Below are positions 51,720 to 60,049 of a stretch of 64,000 nucleotides of DNA, piece by piece (the stretch's first letter is position 1; every line of letters starts with the position of its first letter). The position numbers and the translations under genes are program-made. The DNA is taken from the NCBI GenBank assembly GCA_946550725.1, contig CAMNQX010000003.1, positions 88,099 through 152,098 of the forward strand, given 5' to 3'. This DNA comes from an uncultured Clostridia bacterium (GTDB lineage: Bacteria > Bacillota > Clostridia > Oscillospirales > Oscillospiraceae). The notes under the pieces are model-generated. The model made no database searches, was not told the DNA's origin, and saw nothing but the letters and a program-made list of their open reading frames with translations.

Positions 51720-52322
51720 ATGAGAGAGTGGCTGAAAAGCAAAAAGCTGGACCTGATCTTGACGGCGTTGGTTTTTGTGGCGCTGGGGATCGTGTTATTG
51801 GTGTGGCCAGGTACTACGGGAAAGATCGTGTGTATGGTGCTGGGCGTCGCATTTCTGGTCTATGGCGTTTGTCAGGTCGTGGGATTTTTCCTTCGCAAGG
51901 ACGAGGGATGGGGCAGCGGTGTGGTGTACCTGCTGTCCGGATTGTGTACCCTGATGTTGGCATGGTTGATGCTGAGCAACGACGGGAAAGGTGTGATGGC
52001 CATTGTGCCGCTGGTGCTGGGCGCAGCGGTGGTGGTGGACAGCTGCATCAGCCTGAAACGGGCCTTCCAGCTCAAGGAGCTGGGAATGGAGCGGTGGTGG
52101 ATCATGGCCCTGCTGTCGGTGGTCACGCTGGTCTTCGGCCTGGTGGTGATGTTCAACCCCTTTGAGAGCGCACTGCTGGTCATCCGCATCCTGGGCGGCG
52201 TGCTCATCTACCAGGGCGTCAGCGACCTGGTGAGCGTGGGCCGGCTGTCCTACTATGGCAAGCGCATCCTGGAGGAGCTGGGCGCGGTCGAGGGAGAAAT
52301 TACCAAGGAAGAAGATGTGTGA
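51720..52322 (+). CDS. DUF308 (HdeD-like) membrane protein
   Basis: 200 residues with six membrane helices in pairs (LILTALVFVALGIVLLVWPG, then VCMVLGVAFLVYGVCQVVGF, then further pairs), the HdeD/DUF308 pattern with internal duplication. Acidic C-terminus. Function unknown. ATG preceded by GGAAAGGAAGCGGC. Confidence 0.85.
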   Translation: MREWLKSKKLDLILTALVFVALGIVLLVWPGTTGKIVCMVLGVAFLVYGVCQVVGFFLRKDEGWGSGVVYLLSGLCTLMLAWLMLSNDGKGVMAIVPLVLGAAVVVDSCISLKRAFQLKELGMERWWIMALLSVVTLVFGLVVMFNPFESALLVIRILGGVLIYQGVSDLVSVGRLSYYGKRILEELGAVEGEITKEEDV

Positions 52323-52349
52323 CGGAGAGAAATTCTCCCCGTTTGGCTG

Positions 52350-52378
52350 TTGACAAAAAGGTTTCAAAGTGTTACAAT
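52350..52378 (+). promoter_or_regulatory. Promoter of the 52406 gene
   Basis: TTGACA (52350-52355) and TACAAT (52373-52378) with a 17-base spacer. Confidence 0.8.
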
Positions 52379-52405
52379 ACGGTTACAGTTTTTGAGGAGG
52401 TCACT

Positions 52406-52696
52406 ATGGCGAAAAAAGAGCTGCCCTTGGAGTATAAGGGCCATCCCCTTCGGCGGAAGGATAACATGATCTATTACGGCAGCATGGCCGAGAAATACAT
52501 CATTCTGCTGACCATCAACGAGAGCAAAAAGGTGGACGATCTGGACGTCCCCACCAAGGTGAGCATTCAGCTGCAGCTCACCGACCCCGACCTTCGCTCC
52601 CGGGACCGGGTGGTGAAGAAGTCGGAAAAGGACAGTCTGTATGCCGCCATGGACATCGGCGCGATCTGGCTGGAGCGGGCGCTGGCGACCATGTAA
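52406..52696 (+). CDS. Conserved-looking 96-residue cytoplasmic protein, unknown
   Basis: Starts MAKKELPLEYKGHPLRRKDN; has alternating beta-type segments (IYYGSMAEKYIILLTINES, TKVSIQLQLTDPDL) and a helical end (SLYAAMDIGAIWLERALATM). TTGAGGAGG precedes the ATG and a strong promoter lies upstream, so it is a real gene. No family was recognised. Confidence 0.8.
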   Translation: MAKKELPLEYKGHPLRRKDNMIYYGSMAEKYIILLTINESKKVDDLDVPTKVSIQLQLTDPDLRSRDRVVKKSEKDSLYAAMDIGAIWLERALATM

Positions 52697-52775
52697 GCAG
52701 TTAGGCTAACACGCAGGAAAAGAAGAAGGAACGAAGAAGCAGACGGGTTTACAAAAGACAAGGAGGAATGGAGCT

Positions 52776-53717
52776 GTGAAAGGCAAGCATATTATCGGGG
52801 CGGTGTTCGCCGGAATTTTGATGAGCGCCACCGTGATCTCCGCAAGTGCGACCTGCGTAGGGGTAGGCACGGTGGCGGGGGACGGACTTCGTCTCCGTAA
52901 GGACGTCGGGTTGAACTCCGCCGTGATCACCACGGCCAATAAGGGCGCCACGGTGGTGGTGCTGGAGGAGGCCAACGGCTGGTACAAGGTGGATTTTGAC
53001 ACCCAGGTGGGCTATATGTCCGCAGGGTTTGTGACGGTTGAGACCAGCGTGGAGAAGGACCTGGGCTGGGGCATGGTCACCACCAAGGGCGACCCCCTGA
53101 ACCTTCGCAGCGGCGCGGGCACCGGCTTTGAGGTGGTGGACAAGCTCCACAACGGCGTGAGTGTAAAGGTGCTGGGCCTGTTCGACGGCTGGTACAAGGT
53201 TACATACAACGATAAGACCGGGTATGTGAGCAGCGACTACGTCACCCTCACCGCCGACAACCAGGGCTCCCGGAAGGACGGGGACATTCTGATTGACGAG
53301 CCTACCCCCTTGGCCGGCTCCGTGCTGGGCCAGAGCATCGTCAACGAGGCGATGAAGCACCTGGGGAAGGCCTACCGCAGCGGCGCCAAAGGCCCCAACG
53401 CCTTTGACTGCTCCGGGTTCGCTTACTACTGCGTGAAGCAGGCCAGCGGCGGCGCAATCAAGCTCTCCGGCGGCTCGTCCACCCAGTGGCGCACAGCCCC
53501 CGGCACGCGGATCAACTCCATCAGCCAGCTGCAGCCCGGCGACCTGTTCTTTATCTGCGACCCGGCGTACAGCGCGGGCTACCCCACCTCCCATGTAGCG
53601 ATCTACGCCGGGAACGGGATGCTCATTCACGCCGCCGACCGCAAAACCGGCGTGGTGATGAACGCCATCAAGGATAAGGATATCCGTTACTTCGTGGGCG
53701 CGATCCGTTTGGGTTGA
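52776..53717 (+). CDS. Secreted SH3b-SH3b-NlpC/P60 cell-wall hydrolase
   Basis: 313 residues. A signal peptide (about 1-26) is followed by two bacterial SH3 domains (about 30-90 and 97-168, each with LRLRK or LNLRSGAG and GWYKV) and an NlpC/P60 domain with catalytic Cys near 211 (FDCSGFAYYC), His near 273 (TSHVAIYAG) and a third polar site (LIHAAD). Cleaves peptide cross-bridges of peptidoglycan. GTG start with AAGGAGGAATGGAGCT. Its own promoter was not found, so it may share that at 52350. Confidence 0.93.
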   Translation: MKGKHIIGAVFAGILMSATVISASATCVGVGTVAGDGLRLRKDVGLNSAVITTANKGATVVVLEEANGWYKVDFDTQVGYMSAGFVTVETSVEKDLGWGMVTTKGDPLNLRSGAGTGFEVVDKLHNGVSVKVLGLFDGWYKVTYNDKTGYVSSDYVTLTADNQGSRKDGDILIDEPTPLAGSVLGQSIVNEAMKHLGKAYRSGAKGPNAFDCSGFAYYCVKQASGGAIKLSGGSSTQWRTAPGTRINSISQLQPGDLFFICDPAYSAGYPTSHVAIYAGNGMLIHAADRKTGVVMNAIKDKDIRYFVGAIRLG

Positions 53718-53740
53718 GCCGACAGCACAGGGAACTGATG

Positions 53741-53775
53741 CAAGCCCTCCGACGTCTAAGCTCGGAGGGCTTGTT
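53741..53775 (+). terminator. Terminator of the NlpC/P60 gene
   Basis: A perfect 12-bp stem CAAGCCCTCCGA / TCGGAGGGCTTG with a 9-base loop and TTTT. Confidence 0.88.
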
Positions 53776-53790
53776 TTAGCGGTTACACCC

Positions 53791-53819
53791 TTGCAAAATG
53801 GGAAAAAATGTGGTATTAT
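53791..53819 (+). promoter_or_regulatory. Promoter of the 53848 membrane-protein gene
   Basis: TTGCAA (53791-53796) and TATTAT (53814-53819) with a 17-base spacer. Confidence 0.65.
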
Positions 53820-53847
53820 CAAAGAAACCGTCGAAAAGAAGGGACTG

Positions 53848-54621
53848 ATGTCGGTGAAGAAGGAAACGCGCGAGGAGAAAAAACGCCGGGAAGACCAGGC
53901 GCTGAACCGTGTCCTGTGGTGGTTCGGCGGCGCGGTGCTTTTGGAGTTTTTCCTGCTTCTGCTCAACCGTTTCTACATCAACTTCGGTCACGGCGATACC
54001 GCCCTGGCCTTCGGCCTGTCCCGTATGCTGCAGGTGTTGGTGTGGGTCAGTCTGGCGGCGGCCGTCGCCTGCGGCCTCTGGTGGTGGCTCAGCCGCCGCA
54101 AGGGGAACAAGACCTTCCTGCCCGGCGCGCTGACGGTGGTGGCGGCGGCGCTGTTCGTCTGTGCCCTTGTGTCCAGCGTTTGGACGGCGGTGGGGGTGCA
54201 GTTCCTTTACCTGTCCGTCCCCGCCACGGCGGTGCTGGCGCTGATCTACTACCTCTACCAGCGGGAGTTCTTCCTGGTGGCCCTCCAGGGGGTCATCGCC
54301 CTCTTTGCCATGTGGAGCTACCGCAAGCTGATCGCGGCCCAGCCGAAGCTGACCTATGTTCTCATGGCCCTGTGCGCCGCGGGCGTTGTCGCCATAAGTG
54401 CGCTGGCGTTTGCCCTCCAGCGGAAGGACGGCAAGCTGGGCAAGCGGCGCATCCTGGCCAAGAAGGCCAACTATGCCATGCTGTACGCGGCGGGGGGCGT
54501 GACCTTGTGCGCGCTGCTGGCGGCGCTGCTGCTGGGCGCTACCGCGGCCTACTGGGCGTTGTTCTTAGTGGTGGCGTGGCTGTTCGTTGCGGCGGTGTAC
54601 TACACCGTGCGGCTGATGTGA
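53848..54621 (+). CDS. Polytopic membrane protein, unknown
   Basis: 257 residues. A strongly basic, charged N-terminus (MSVKKETREEKKRREDQALN) is followed by about seven membrane helices. No transporter signature or catalytic motif was recognised. ATG at 53848 begins the charged segment after AGAAGGGACTG. Confidence 0.8.
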   Translation: MSVKKETREEKKRREDQALNRVLWWFGGAVLLEFFLLLLNRFYINFGHGDTALAFGLSRMLQVLVWVSLAAAVACGLWWWLSRRKGNKTFLPGALTVVAAALFVCALVSSVWTAVGVQFLYLSVPATAVLALIYYLYQREFFLVALQGVIALFAMWSYRKLIAAQPKLTYVLMALCAAGVVAISALAFALQRKDGKLGKRRILAKKANYAMLYAAGGVTLCALLAALLLGATAAYWALFLVVAWLFVAAVYYTVRLM

Positions 54622-54648
54622 CCTCCTGCAGCAACATAATAAACGAGA

Positions 54649-54713
54649 CCGGCGGGATCAAAAGCCGGTGGCACCTTGGCGCCGCCAGCTTTTGATCCCG
54701 CCGGCTTTTTGTA
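54649..54713 (+). terminator. Long terminator hairpin
   Basis: A 17-bp outer stem CCGGCGGGATCAAAAGC / GCTTTTGATCCCGCCGG encloses a small inner stem GGTGGC/GCCGCC and is followed by TTTTT. Confidence 0.85.
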
Positions 54714-54950
54714 ATTTGCCTGCCCGTTGTCACGGTGAAGGAGGACTTGCAGCATAAGGGAGAAAACGGCGTTCAGCGGAACGGGATGGGTTCGGAAAAA
54801 CGGTCGAATCCAAGGATTTTGGCGCGTATTTGTGGAGTGGGGAAGGGCAAAATAGTTTACATAAAATTTGACAATAAACCGCAAATACAGCGGGTATACC
54901 CAAAAGAACGGGGCAGGGGCAACGGACTTTTTCGACACCCCCGTGAAACA

Positions 54951-54976
54951 TCCACATTTCCACATAGTTTTCCACA
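54951..54976. other. Cluster of DnaA-box-like CCACA repeats
   Basis: TCCACA (54951-54956), TTTCCACA (54957-54964) and TTTTCCACA (54968-54976); the last fits TTWTNCACA. No dnaA, dnaN or origin context nearby. Confidence 0.35.
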
Positions 54977-54978
54977 AT

Positions 54979-55015
54979 GAAGGAGCAGCGCCCGGTAAAA
55001 GGGGCCTGCTCCTTC
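54979..55015. terminator. Hairpin downstream of tsaD
   Basis: Stem GAAGGAGCAG / CTGCTCCTTC with a small inner GCCC/GGGC. The T run is weak on both strands. Confidence 0.5.
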
Positions 55016-55081
55016 GTTTACATAATCATAAAAACGGTGAAAAATGGAAGGGAATTGCAAGAGGAGCGTCGCCCTCCGTCA

Positions 55082-56092
55082 TCAGCCTTGGGCCAGGTCC
55101 CGGGTGGCGTAGGCGTTGAGGGAGGCGTCGGCGGTGTGGCCGGCGAGAAGCTCGAAATAGCCCTGAGCGCCGATCATGGCGGCGTTGTCGCCGCACAGGG
55201 GCAGGGAGGGGAGAAAGAGGCGCAGCCCCGCCGCGCCGCAGGCGGTTTCCAGGTCGGCGCGGATGCGGGAATTGGCGGCTACGCCGCCAGCCACGGCGAT
55301 CTGCCGGCAGCCGGTCTCAGCGGCGGCGTGGAGGACCCGGGGGATGAGCGCGTCGCTGACAGCCTTGGAGAAGGAGGCAGCCAGGTCGGGGAGGGAGAGG
55401 TCCGCCCCCTTCTGCTGGGCGTTGTGTACCAGATTGATGACAGCGGTCTTCAGTCCGGAGAAGGACAGGTCCATGGGCGCGTCGTGGACGTGGGCGCCGG
55501 GGAGAGGGTAGGCGGTGTCGCAGCCCGTCTGGGCCAGCTCGTCCAGGTATTTGCCGCCGGGGTAGGGCAGACCCAGCACCCGGGCCACCTTGTCAAAGCA
55601 CTCGCCCACCGCGTCGTCCCGGGTGGAGCCAAGGACCTCCATCTCCGTGTAGTCCTTCACATGGACGATGGCGGTGGTGCCGCCTGAGACGCACAGGCAG
55701 AGGAAGGGGGGGGTCAGGTCCGGGTGGGTGAGGTAGTTTGCGGCGATGTGGCCCCGGACGTGGTGGACGGGGACCAGGGGCTTGTTTGCCGCCAGCGCCA
55801 CGCTTTTGGCGAAATTCACCCCCACCAGCACCGCGCCGATGAGGCCAGGGGCGTAGGTGACGGCCACGGCGTCGATGTCGCTGAGGGCCAGTCCGGCGTC
55901 GGCCAGAGCGCGGGAGGCCACGGGGGCGATGGCCTCCACATGGGCGCGGGAGGCCAACTCGGGCACCACCCCGCCGTAGAGGGCGTGGACGTCCACCGAG
56001 GAGGCGATGACGTTGGAGCGGATGACGCGGCCGTCGGCGACCACGGCGGCGGCGGTCTCGTCGCAGGACGACTCAAAGGCCAGGATGTTCAT
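55082..56092 (-). CDS. tsaD: TsaD, tRNA threonylcarbamoyladenosine transferase
   Basis: 336 residues starting MNILAFESSCDETAAAVV. Metal-binding histidines lie in SRAHVEAI and HHVRGHIAANYL, and the ASKHA ATPase site is CVSGGTTAIV and GVAANSRIR. With TsaB, TsaE and TsaC it makes t6A37 on tRNAs reading ANN codons. Last gene of the rimI-GNAT-tsaD set. Confidence 0.97.
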   Translation of the reverse strand: MNILAFESSCDETAAAVVADGRVIRSNVIASSVDVHALYGGVVPELASRAHVEAIAPVASRALADAGLALSDIDAVAVTYAPGLIGAVLVGVNFAKSVALAANKPLVPVHHVRGHIAANYLTHPDLTPPFLCLCVSGGTTAIVHVKDYTEMEVLGSTRDDAVGECFDKVARVLGLPYPGGKYLDELAQTGCDTAYPLPGAHVHDAPMDLSFSGLKTAVINLVHNAQQKGADLSLPDLAASFSKAVSDALIPRVLHAAAETGCRQIAVAGGVAANSRIRADLETACGAAGLRLFLPSLPLCGDNAAMIGAQGYFELLAGHTADASLNAYATRDLAQG

Positions 56093-56095
56093 GGA

Positions 56096-56686
56096 TCAGT
56101 CCTCCAAGGGGTAGGGAATAAAAATATTTTTGTCATAGTCCGCCCCGGTACGCAGGGTGCGGTAGATGGCCCGGTGGGTGTCCATCAGGTCGTCGTCGGA
56201 GATATCGGGGCCGTAGGCCAGCACCAGGAAGGGAACGGTGAAAATTTTGGTGGTGTAGCCCATCTGGCGCAGGCCCGCCCGGGCGTAAAAGCCCAGACGG
56301 CGGCGGCGCAGGCCGTCCACGGCCTCGTCCCCGGTGTCGGGGATCTCCACCTCGCCAAACACCCCCTTGCCGTCCACGCAGAAGCGGCGGAGCATATCCC
56401 CCAGCAGCTCGCTGCCCACCCCGGCGTTACGCAGGTGCGGCAGGACGGCAAAGTAGTCCAGCATGACATAATCGTGGTCCTCCCCCGCCGTCCAGTAGAG
56501 GGCGTAGGCCATGAGCGCGCCGTCCGGGCCGAAGAGACCGTAGGACTGGTAAAAGCCCTGTTCCGTGAGGGCCTGCAGGGCCTTGAGGGGCTTCAGCTCC
56601 GCCTTGGGGAAGTCCCGCTTCATGTGGACTTCATAGAGGTCGGCCAGCTCGCCGTCCGTCAGCAGGCGAAAGGTATTCTCCGCCAT
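56096..56686 (-). CDS. GNAT N-acetyltransferase, acceptor unknown
   Basis: 196 residues of GNAT fold: strand VMLDYFAVLPHLRNAGVGSELL with the acetyl-CoA loop and RRRLGFYARAGLRQMGYTT near residue 135. ATG overlaps the rimI stop (TGATG), and the stop lies 3 bases before tsaD. Not RimI itself, since the next gene fits RimI better. Confidence 0.88.
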   Translation of the reverse strand: MAENTFRLLTDGELADLYEVHMKRDFPKAELKPLKALQALTEQGFYQSYGLFGPDGALMAYALYWTAGEDHDYVMLDYFAVLPHLRNAGVGSELLGDMLRRFCVDGKGVFGEVEIPDTGDEAVDGLRRRRLGFYARAGLRQMGYTTKIFTVPFLVLAYGPDISDDDLMDTHRAIYRTLRTGADYDKNIFIPYPLED

Positions 56687-57141
56687 CAGGGGGTCACCTC
56701 CCGAAAGACCTTGTCCATGAGGATGGCGTCCTTATGGACCTCGGCGTAGTAGTTTTTGCGGCGGCCCACCGCCGTAAAGCCGTTTTTCTCGTAGAGGGCG
56801 ATGGCGGGGGAATTGTCCTCCCGTACCTCCAGGCCGATGTAGGCCAAGTGCTCCTCTCCGTAGCGGAGGAAGGAGCCTAAAATGGCCTGGGCGACCCCCT
56901 TACGCCGGCAGTCGGGGCGCACGGCGATCTTCTCCAAACAGCCCTCATCCAAAATGACCCCCAGCACGCCGTAGCCCAGCACGCCGCCGTCCGGGTCCTC
57001 GGCCACCACCAGGGAGACGGTGTCGTTATACAGCTCGCTCTCCCAGCTGTCCGCGCTCCAGGGGCGGGTGAACAGCTCCTTGTCCAGCTCCGCCACCTCT
57101 TTCAAGTGGCTCTTGTCCATGGGAACCAGTTGATAATCCAT
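56686..57141 (-). CDS. rimI: RimI, ribosomal protein S18 alanine N-acetyltransferase
   Basis: 151 residues, family length. LDKELFTRPWSADSWESEL near residues 18-36, the acetyl-CoA loop VRPDCRRKGVAQAIL, then EVREDNSPAIALYEKNGFTAVGRRKNYY near 105-130. Typically clustered with tsa genes, as here. AGGTGCTTTT precedes the ATG. Confidence 0.92.
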   Translation of the reverse strand: MDYQLVPMDKSHLKEVAELDKELFTRPWSADSWESELYNDTVSLVVAEDPDGGVLGYGVLGVILDEGCLEKIAVRPDCRRKGVAQAILGSFLRYGEEHLAYIGLEVREDNSPAIALYEKNGFTAVGRRKNYYAEVHKDAILMDKVFREVTP

Positions 57142-57160
57142 AAAAGCACCTTCATTTGAT

Positions 57161-57271
57161 AGAATATCCGGAGGGCACCCGCAAGAGCGGGGACGCCGCC
57201 GGGGGCGGCGTAAATTTCGCAGGGGACCTGCGGAATTTGCGGAAGGCCGGGTTCGCCGGCCTGAGCATTAT
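57161..57271 (-). repeat. Four-hairpin structured repeat (family 3), copy 2
   Basis: Minus-strand copy beginning at the polA stop. Same four-hairpin layout and linkers as the 21848 copy, but the first three stems are rewritten with pairing kept. Confidence 0.85.
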
Positions 57272-59943
57272 GATTTACTGTCGCCCCAGGTCTTGCCGAT
57301 ATTTGCGTCGGCGATGAGGGGGACCTTCAGCTGGGCTACGCCTACCATCTCCCGCTCCAGCAGGGCCTTGACCGTCTCGCCCTCGTCCTCGGGACACTCC
57401 ACGATCAGCTCGTCGTGGACCTGGAGGACCAGCCGGCCCCGCAGGCCCTCCCGCTTCAAGGCGGCGTCCACCCGGAGCATGGCCAGCTTCATCAGGTCCG
57501 CCGCCGTGCCCTGGATGGGCATATTGAGGGCCACCCGCTCCCCGAAGGAGCGGAGGTTGAAGTTGGCCGACTTCAACTCGGGCAGCCAGCGGCGGCGGCC
57601 GTAGAGGGTGGAGACATAGCCCTGCTCCTTGGCGTCCGCCACCACCTTGTCCATATAGGCGCGCACGCCGGGGAAGGTGGCGAAATAGGCCTCCATATAC
57701 TCCTTTGCCTCGGCCACGGACACGCCGATGTCCTGGGACAGGGAGAAGGGGGAGATGCCGTAGACGATGCCGAAATTTACCGCCTTGGCCCGGCGGCGCA
57801 TCTCGTGGGTGACCTCCTGAGGCGGCACATGAAAGACCTGGGAGGCGGTGGCGGTGTGGATATCCTCGCCGCTCAAAAATGCCCCCTGCATGGCGGGGTC
57901 GTCCGCCATGTGGGCCAGCACCCGCAGCTCGATCTGAGAGTAGTCCGCGTCCACCAGCACGTTCCCCGGCTCGGCCACCACCATATAACGGAGCTTGGCC
58001 CCCAGCTCGGTGCGGACGGGGATGTTCTGGAGATTCGGCTCGGTGGAGGAGAGCCGTCCGGTGGCGGTGACGGTATTTTGGAAGGAGGTGTGGACCCGGC
58101 CGTCGCCCGCGATGACCTTGGTGAGGCCGTCCACATAGGTGGATTTCAGCTTGGTGAGCTGGCGGTAGTCCAGGATGGCGTCCACAATGGGGGCCTGGCC
58201 CCGCAGCTTTTCCAGCACCTCAGCGGAGGTGGAATAGCCCGTTTTCGTTTTCTTCACCGGGGGGATGCCCATGTCCTCGAACAGCAGCTTGCCCAGCTGC
58301 TGAGTGGAGTTGATGTTGAATTTCCGCCCCGCCAGGGTGTAGATGACCTGTTCGTCCTCCAAAATACGCGTTTGGAGCATCTCGCCGTATTCGGCTAGGG
58401 CCTTGCGGTCGATGCGAAGCCCGGCGCGCTCCATCTCCGCCAGCACCGGGCAGAGGGGCAGCTCGATCTCGTCATAGAGCTGACGCAGACCCAACTCGTC
58501 CAGCTTGAGGGACAGCTCGCCGTAGAGGGCGTCGATGAGGGCGGTGTGGCTCATGAGGGCGGCCAGGGCGTCGGTGGCGTCGGAGAGGGCGAACATGGAG
58601 CCAAAGACCCCCTCCTGGAGATAGGCGGTCTCCTTGGGCGCCTCAAAGTTGAAGTAGGTCAGCGCCAGCTTGGGCAGGCCGTAGCTGCCGTCCGTGGGGG
58701 CCAGAAGATAGGCGGCCAGGGCCGTATCAAAGACAAAGCCGTCGGTGGAAAGTCCCTCGGCCAGCAGGGTGTTCATCAGGTCCTTCACGTTGTGGCTGAC
58801 CTTTTTGACCTTGCTGGAAAAGAGACGGCGGAGGAAGTCGTTGTAGCAGGGCAGCTTGTCGGGGAAGAACAGGGCGGCCCGGCCTGTGTCTCCGTCTCCC
58901 CACTCCACGCACACCGCCGCCAGGCCGGGGAGGGCCAGCAGGGAGATATGGTCGCGGGTCTCCCAGAGGTCCAGAAGCTCCTCCATCCGCTCCTCGCTCT
59001 CCACCATCTCGCTCTCGCAGGTGACGGAGATGGGCGCGGAGGAGGCGGAGGGTTCCCCGGAGGTCAGCCCAAACCGCTCAATGAGCTTGGAGAATTCCAG
59101 CTTCAAAAAGAGGTCGTAGAGGGAAGCGTCCGGCTCCCGCCGCTTGGCGTCGGCGGGAGAAAATTCGATGGGCGCGTCGGTGCGGATGGTGGCCAGATCA
59201 TAGGAAAAGTACGCGTCGGCCTTGCCGTCCGCCAGCTTCTGCACCATGGCGGGCTTGGCGGGGGTCTGGGGGGCGGTACACACCGCGGGCATATGGTCAT
59301 AGAGGTGATCCAGGGAGCCGTACATCTGAATGAGGCCCATGGCGGTCTTTTCGCCGATGCCCTTCACCCCGGGGATATTGTCGCTGGAATCCCCCATGAG
59401 GGCCTTGAGGTCGATGATGTGGATGGGGTCAAAGCCGTAGTCCGCCCGGAAGGCTTCGGGGGTCATGTCCCGGGTGGTGGTCTGGCCCATGCGGGTGGTC
59501 ACCAGCTTGACGGTGGTGTGCTCGTCGATGAGCTGGAGGGAGTCCTTGTCCCCGGTGACCACGGTGGTGTCCCAGCCCGCGGCGGTATCCTTGGCGGCGA
59601 TGGTGCCCAGCAGGTCGTCCGCCTCCCAGCCGTCCAGCTCGTACATGGGCACGTTCATGGCCTTCAGCACGTCCTTCAAAATGGGCAGCTGGGCCGCCAG
59701 GTCGTCAGGCATGGCGTGGCGGGTGGCCTTGTAGCCCTCGTATTTCAGGTGGCGGAAGGTGGGGGCCTTGCGGTCGAAGGTGACGCACAGGGCGTCGGGC
59801 TTGTCCTCGTCCAGCAGCTTCAACAGGATGTTCAAAAAGCCGTAGACGGCGTTGGTGGGGGTGCCGTCCCGGGTGGAGAGGGGCCGCACGCCGTAAAAGG
59901 CGCGGTTGATGAGTGAGTTGCCGTCAAGGACCATCAGCTTCAT
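57268..59943 (-). CDS. polA: DNA polymerase I
   Basis: 891 residues. A 5' nuclease domain (about 1-290, starting MKLMVLDGNSLINRAFYG) precedes a degenerate 3'-5' exonuclease region and a polymerase domain with motif A DYSQIELRVLAHM (near 668), motif B RRAKAVNFGIVYG and motif C QVHDELIVE (near 841). Loss of exo acidic residues means no proofreading, as in Bacillus Pol I. TTCCAAGGAGGGCAAGTCC precedes the ATG. Confidence 0.97.
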   Translation of the reverse strand: MKLMVLDGNSLINRAFYGVRPLSTRDGTPTNAVYGFLNILLKLLDEDKPDALCVTFDRKAPTFRHLKYEGYKATRHAMPDDLAAQLPILKDVLKAMNVPMYELDGWEADDLLGTIAAKDTAAGWDTTVVTGDKDSLQLIDEHTTVKLVTTRMGQTTTRDMTPEAFRADYGFDPIHIIDLKALMGDSSDNIPGVKGIGEKTAMGLIQMYGSLDHLYDHMPAVCTAPQTPAKPAMVQKLADGKADAYFSYDLATIRTDAPIEFSPADAKRREPDASLYDLFLKLEFSKLIERFGLTSGEPSASSAPISVTCESEMVESEERMEELLDLWETRDHISLLALPGLAAVCVEWGDGDTGRAALFFPDKLPCYNDFLRRLFSSKVKKVSHNVKDLMNTLLAEGLSTDGFVFDTALAAYLLAPTDGSYGLPKLALTYFNFEAPKETAYLQEGVFGSMFALSDATDALAALMSHTALIDALYGELSLKLDELGLRQLYDEIELPLCPVLAEMERAGLRIDRKALAEYGEMLQTRILEDEQVIYTLAGRKFNINSTQQLGKLLFEDMGIPPVKKTKTGYSTSAEVLEKLRGQAPIVDAILDYRQLTKLKSTYVDGLTKVIAGDGRVHTSFQNTVTATGRLSSTEPNLQNIPVRTELGAKLRYMVVAEPGNVLVDADYSQIELRVLAHMADDPAMQGAFLSGEDIHTATASQVFHVPPQEVTHEMRRRAKAVNFGIVYGISPFSLSQDIGVSVAEAKEYMEAYFATFPGVRAYMDKVVADAKEQGYVSTLYGRRRWLPELKSANFNLRSFGERVALNMPIQGTAADLMKLAMLRVDAALKREGLRGRLVLQVHDELIVECPEDEGETVKALLEREMVGVAQLKVPLIADANIGKTWGDSKS

Positions 59944-59978
59944 GGACTTGCCCTCCTTGGAAATCTACAATTACAGTC

Positions 59979-60007
59979 ATTATACCAGCTTTCCCCTGTC
60001 AGGGCAA
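59979..60007 (-). promoter_or_regulatory. polA promoter
   Basis: On the minus strand TTGCCC (60007-60002) and TATAAT (59984-59979) with a 17-base spacer. Confidence 0.7.
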
Positions 60008-60008
60008 G

Positions 60009-60036
60009 AAAAACCGCCCCCGAGGGGGCGGCTTTC
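60009..60036 (-). terminator. Terminator of the S41-SLH gene
   Basis: Stem CCGCCCC / GGGGCGG with loop CGAG. On the minus strand it is followed by TTTTTCTT. Confidence 0.85.
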
Positions 60037-60049
60037 AAAGGGACAAGCG

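Larger units (their letters stand above)
54622..55081. other. 460-bp intergenic region
   Basis: Holds the long terminator (54649-54713), an AT-rich stretch (54840-54980) with CCACA repeats, and a hairpin (54979-55015). Short open frames exist on both strands, but none has a convincing ribosome binding site together with protein-like composition. Confidence 0.6.

Noticed and set aside
54730..54980. Small ORFs on both strands in the 54622-55081 gap
   Set aside because: No convincing ribosome binding site, mixed composition and overlap of opposite frames; left as non-coding.
57161..57271. Family-3 repeats as simple terminators
   Set aside because: They have four separate hairpins, no T run after each, and conserved linkers, so a single terminator function does not explain them.
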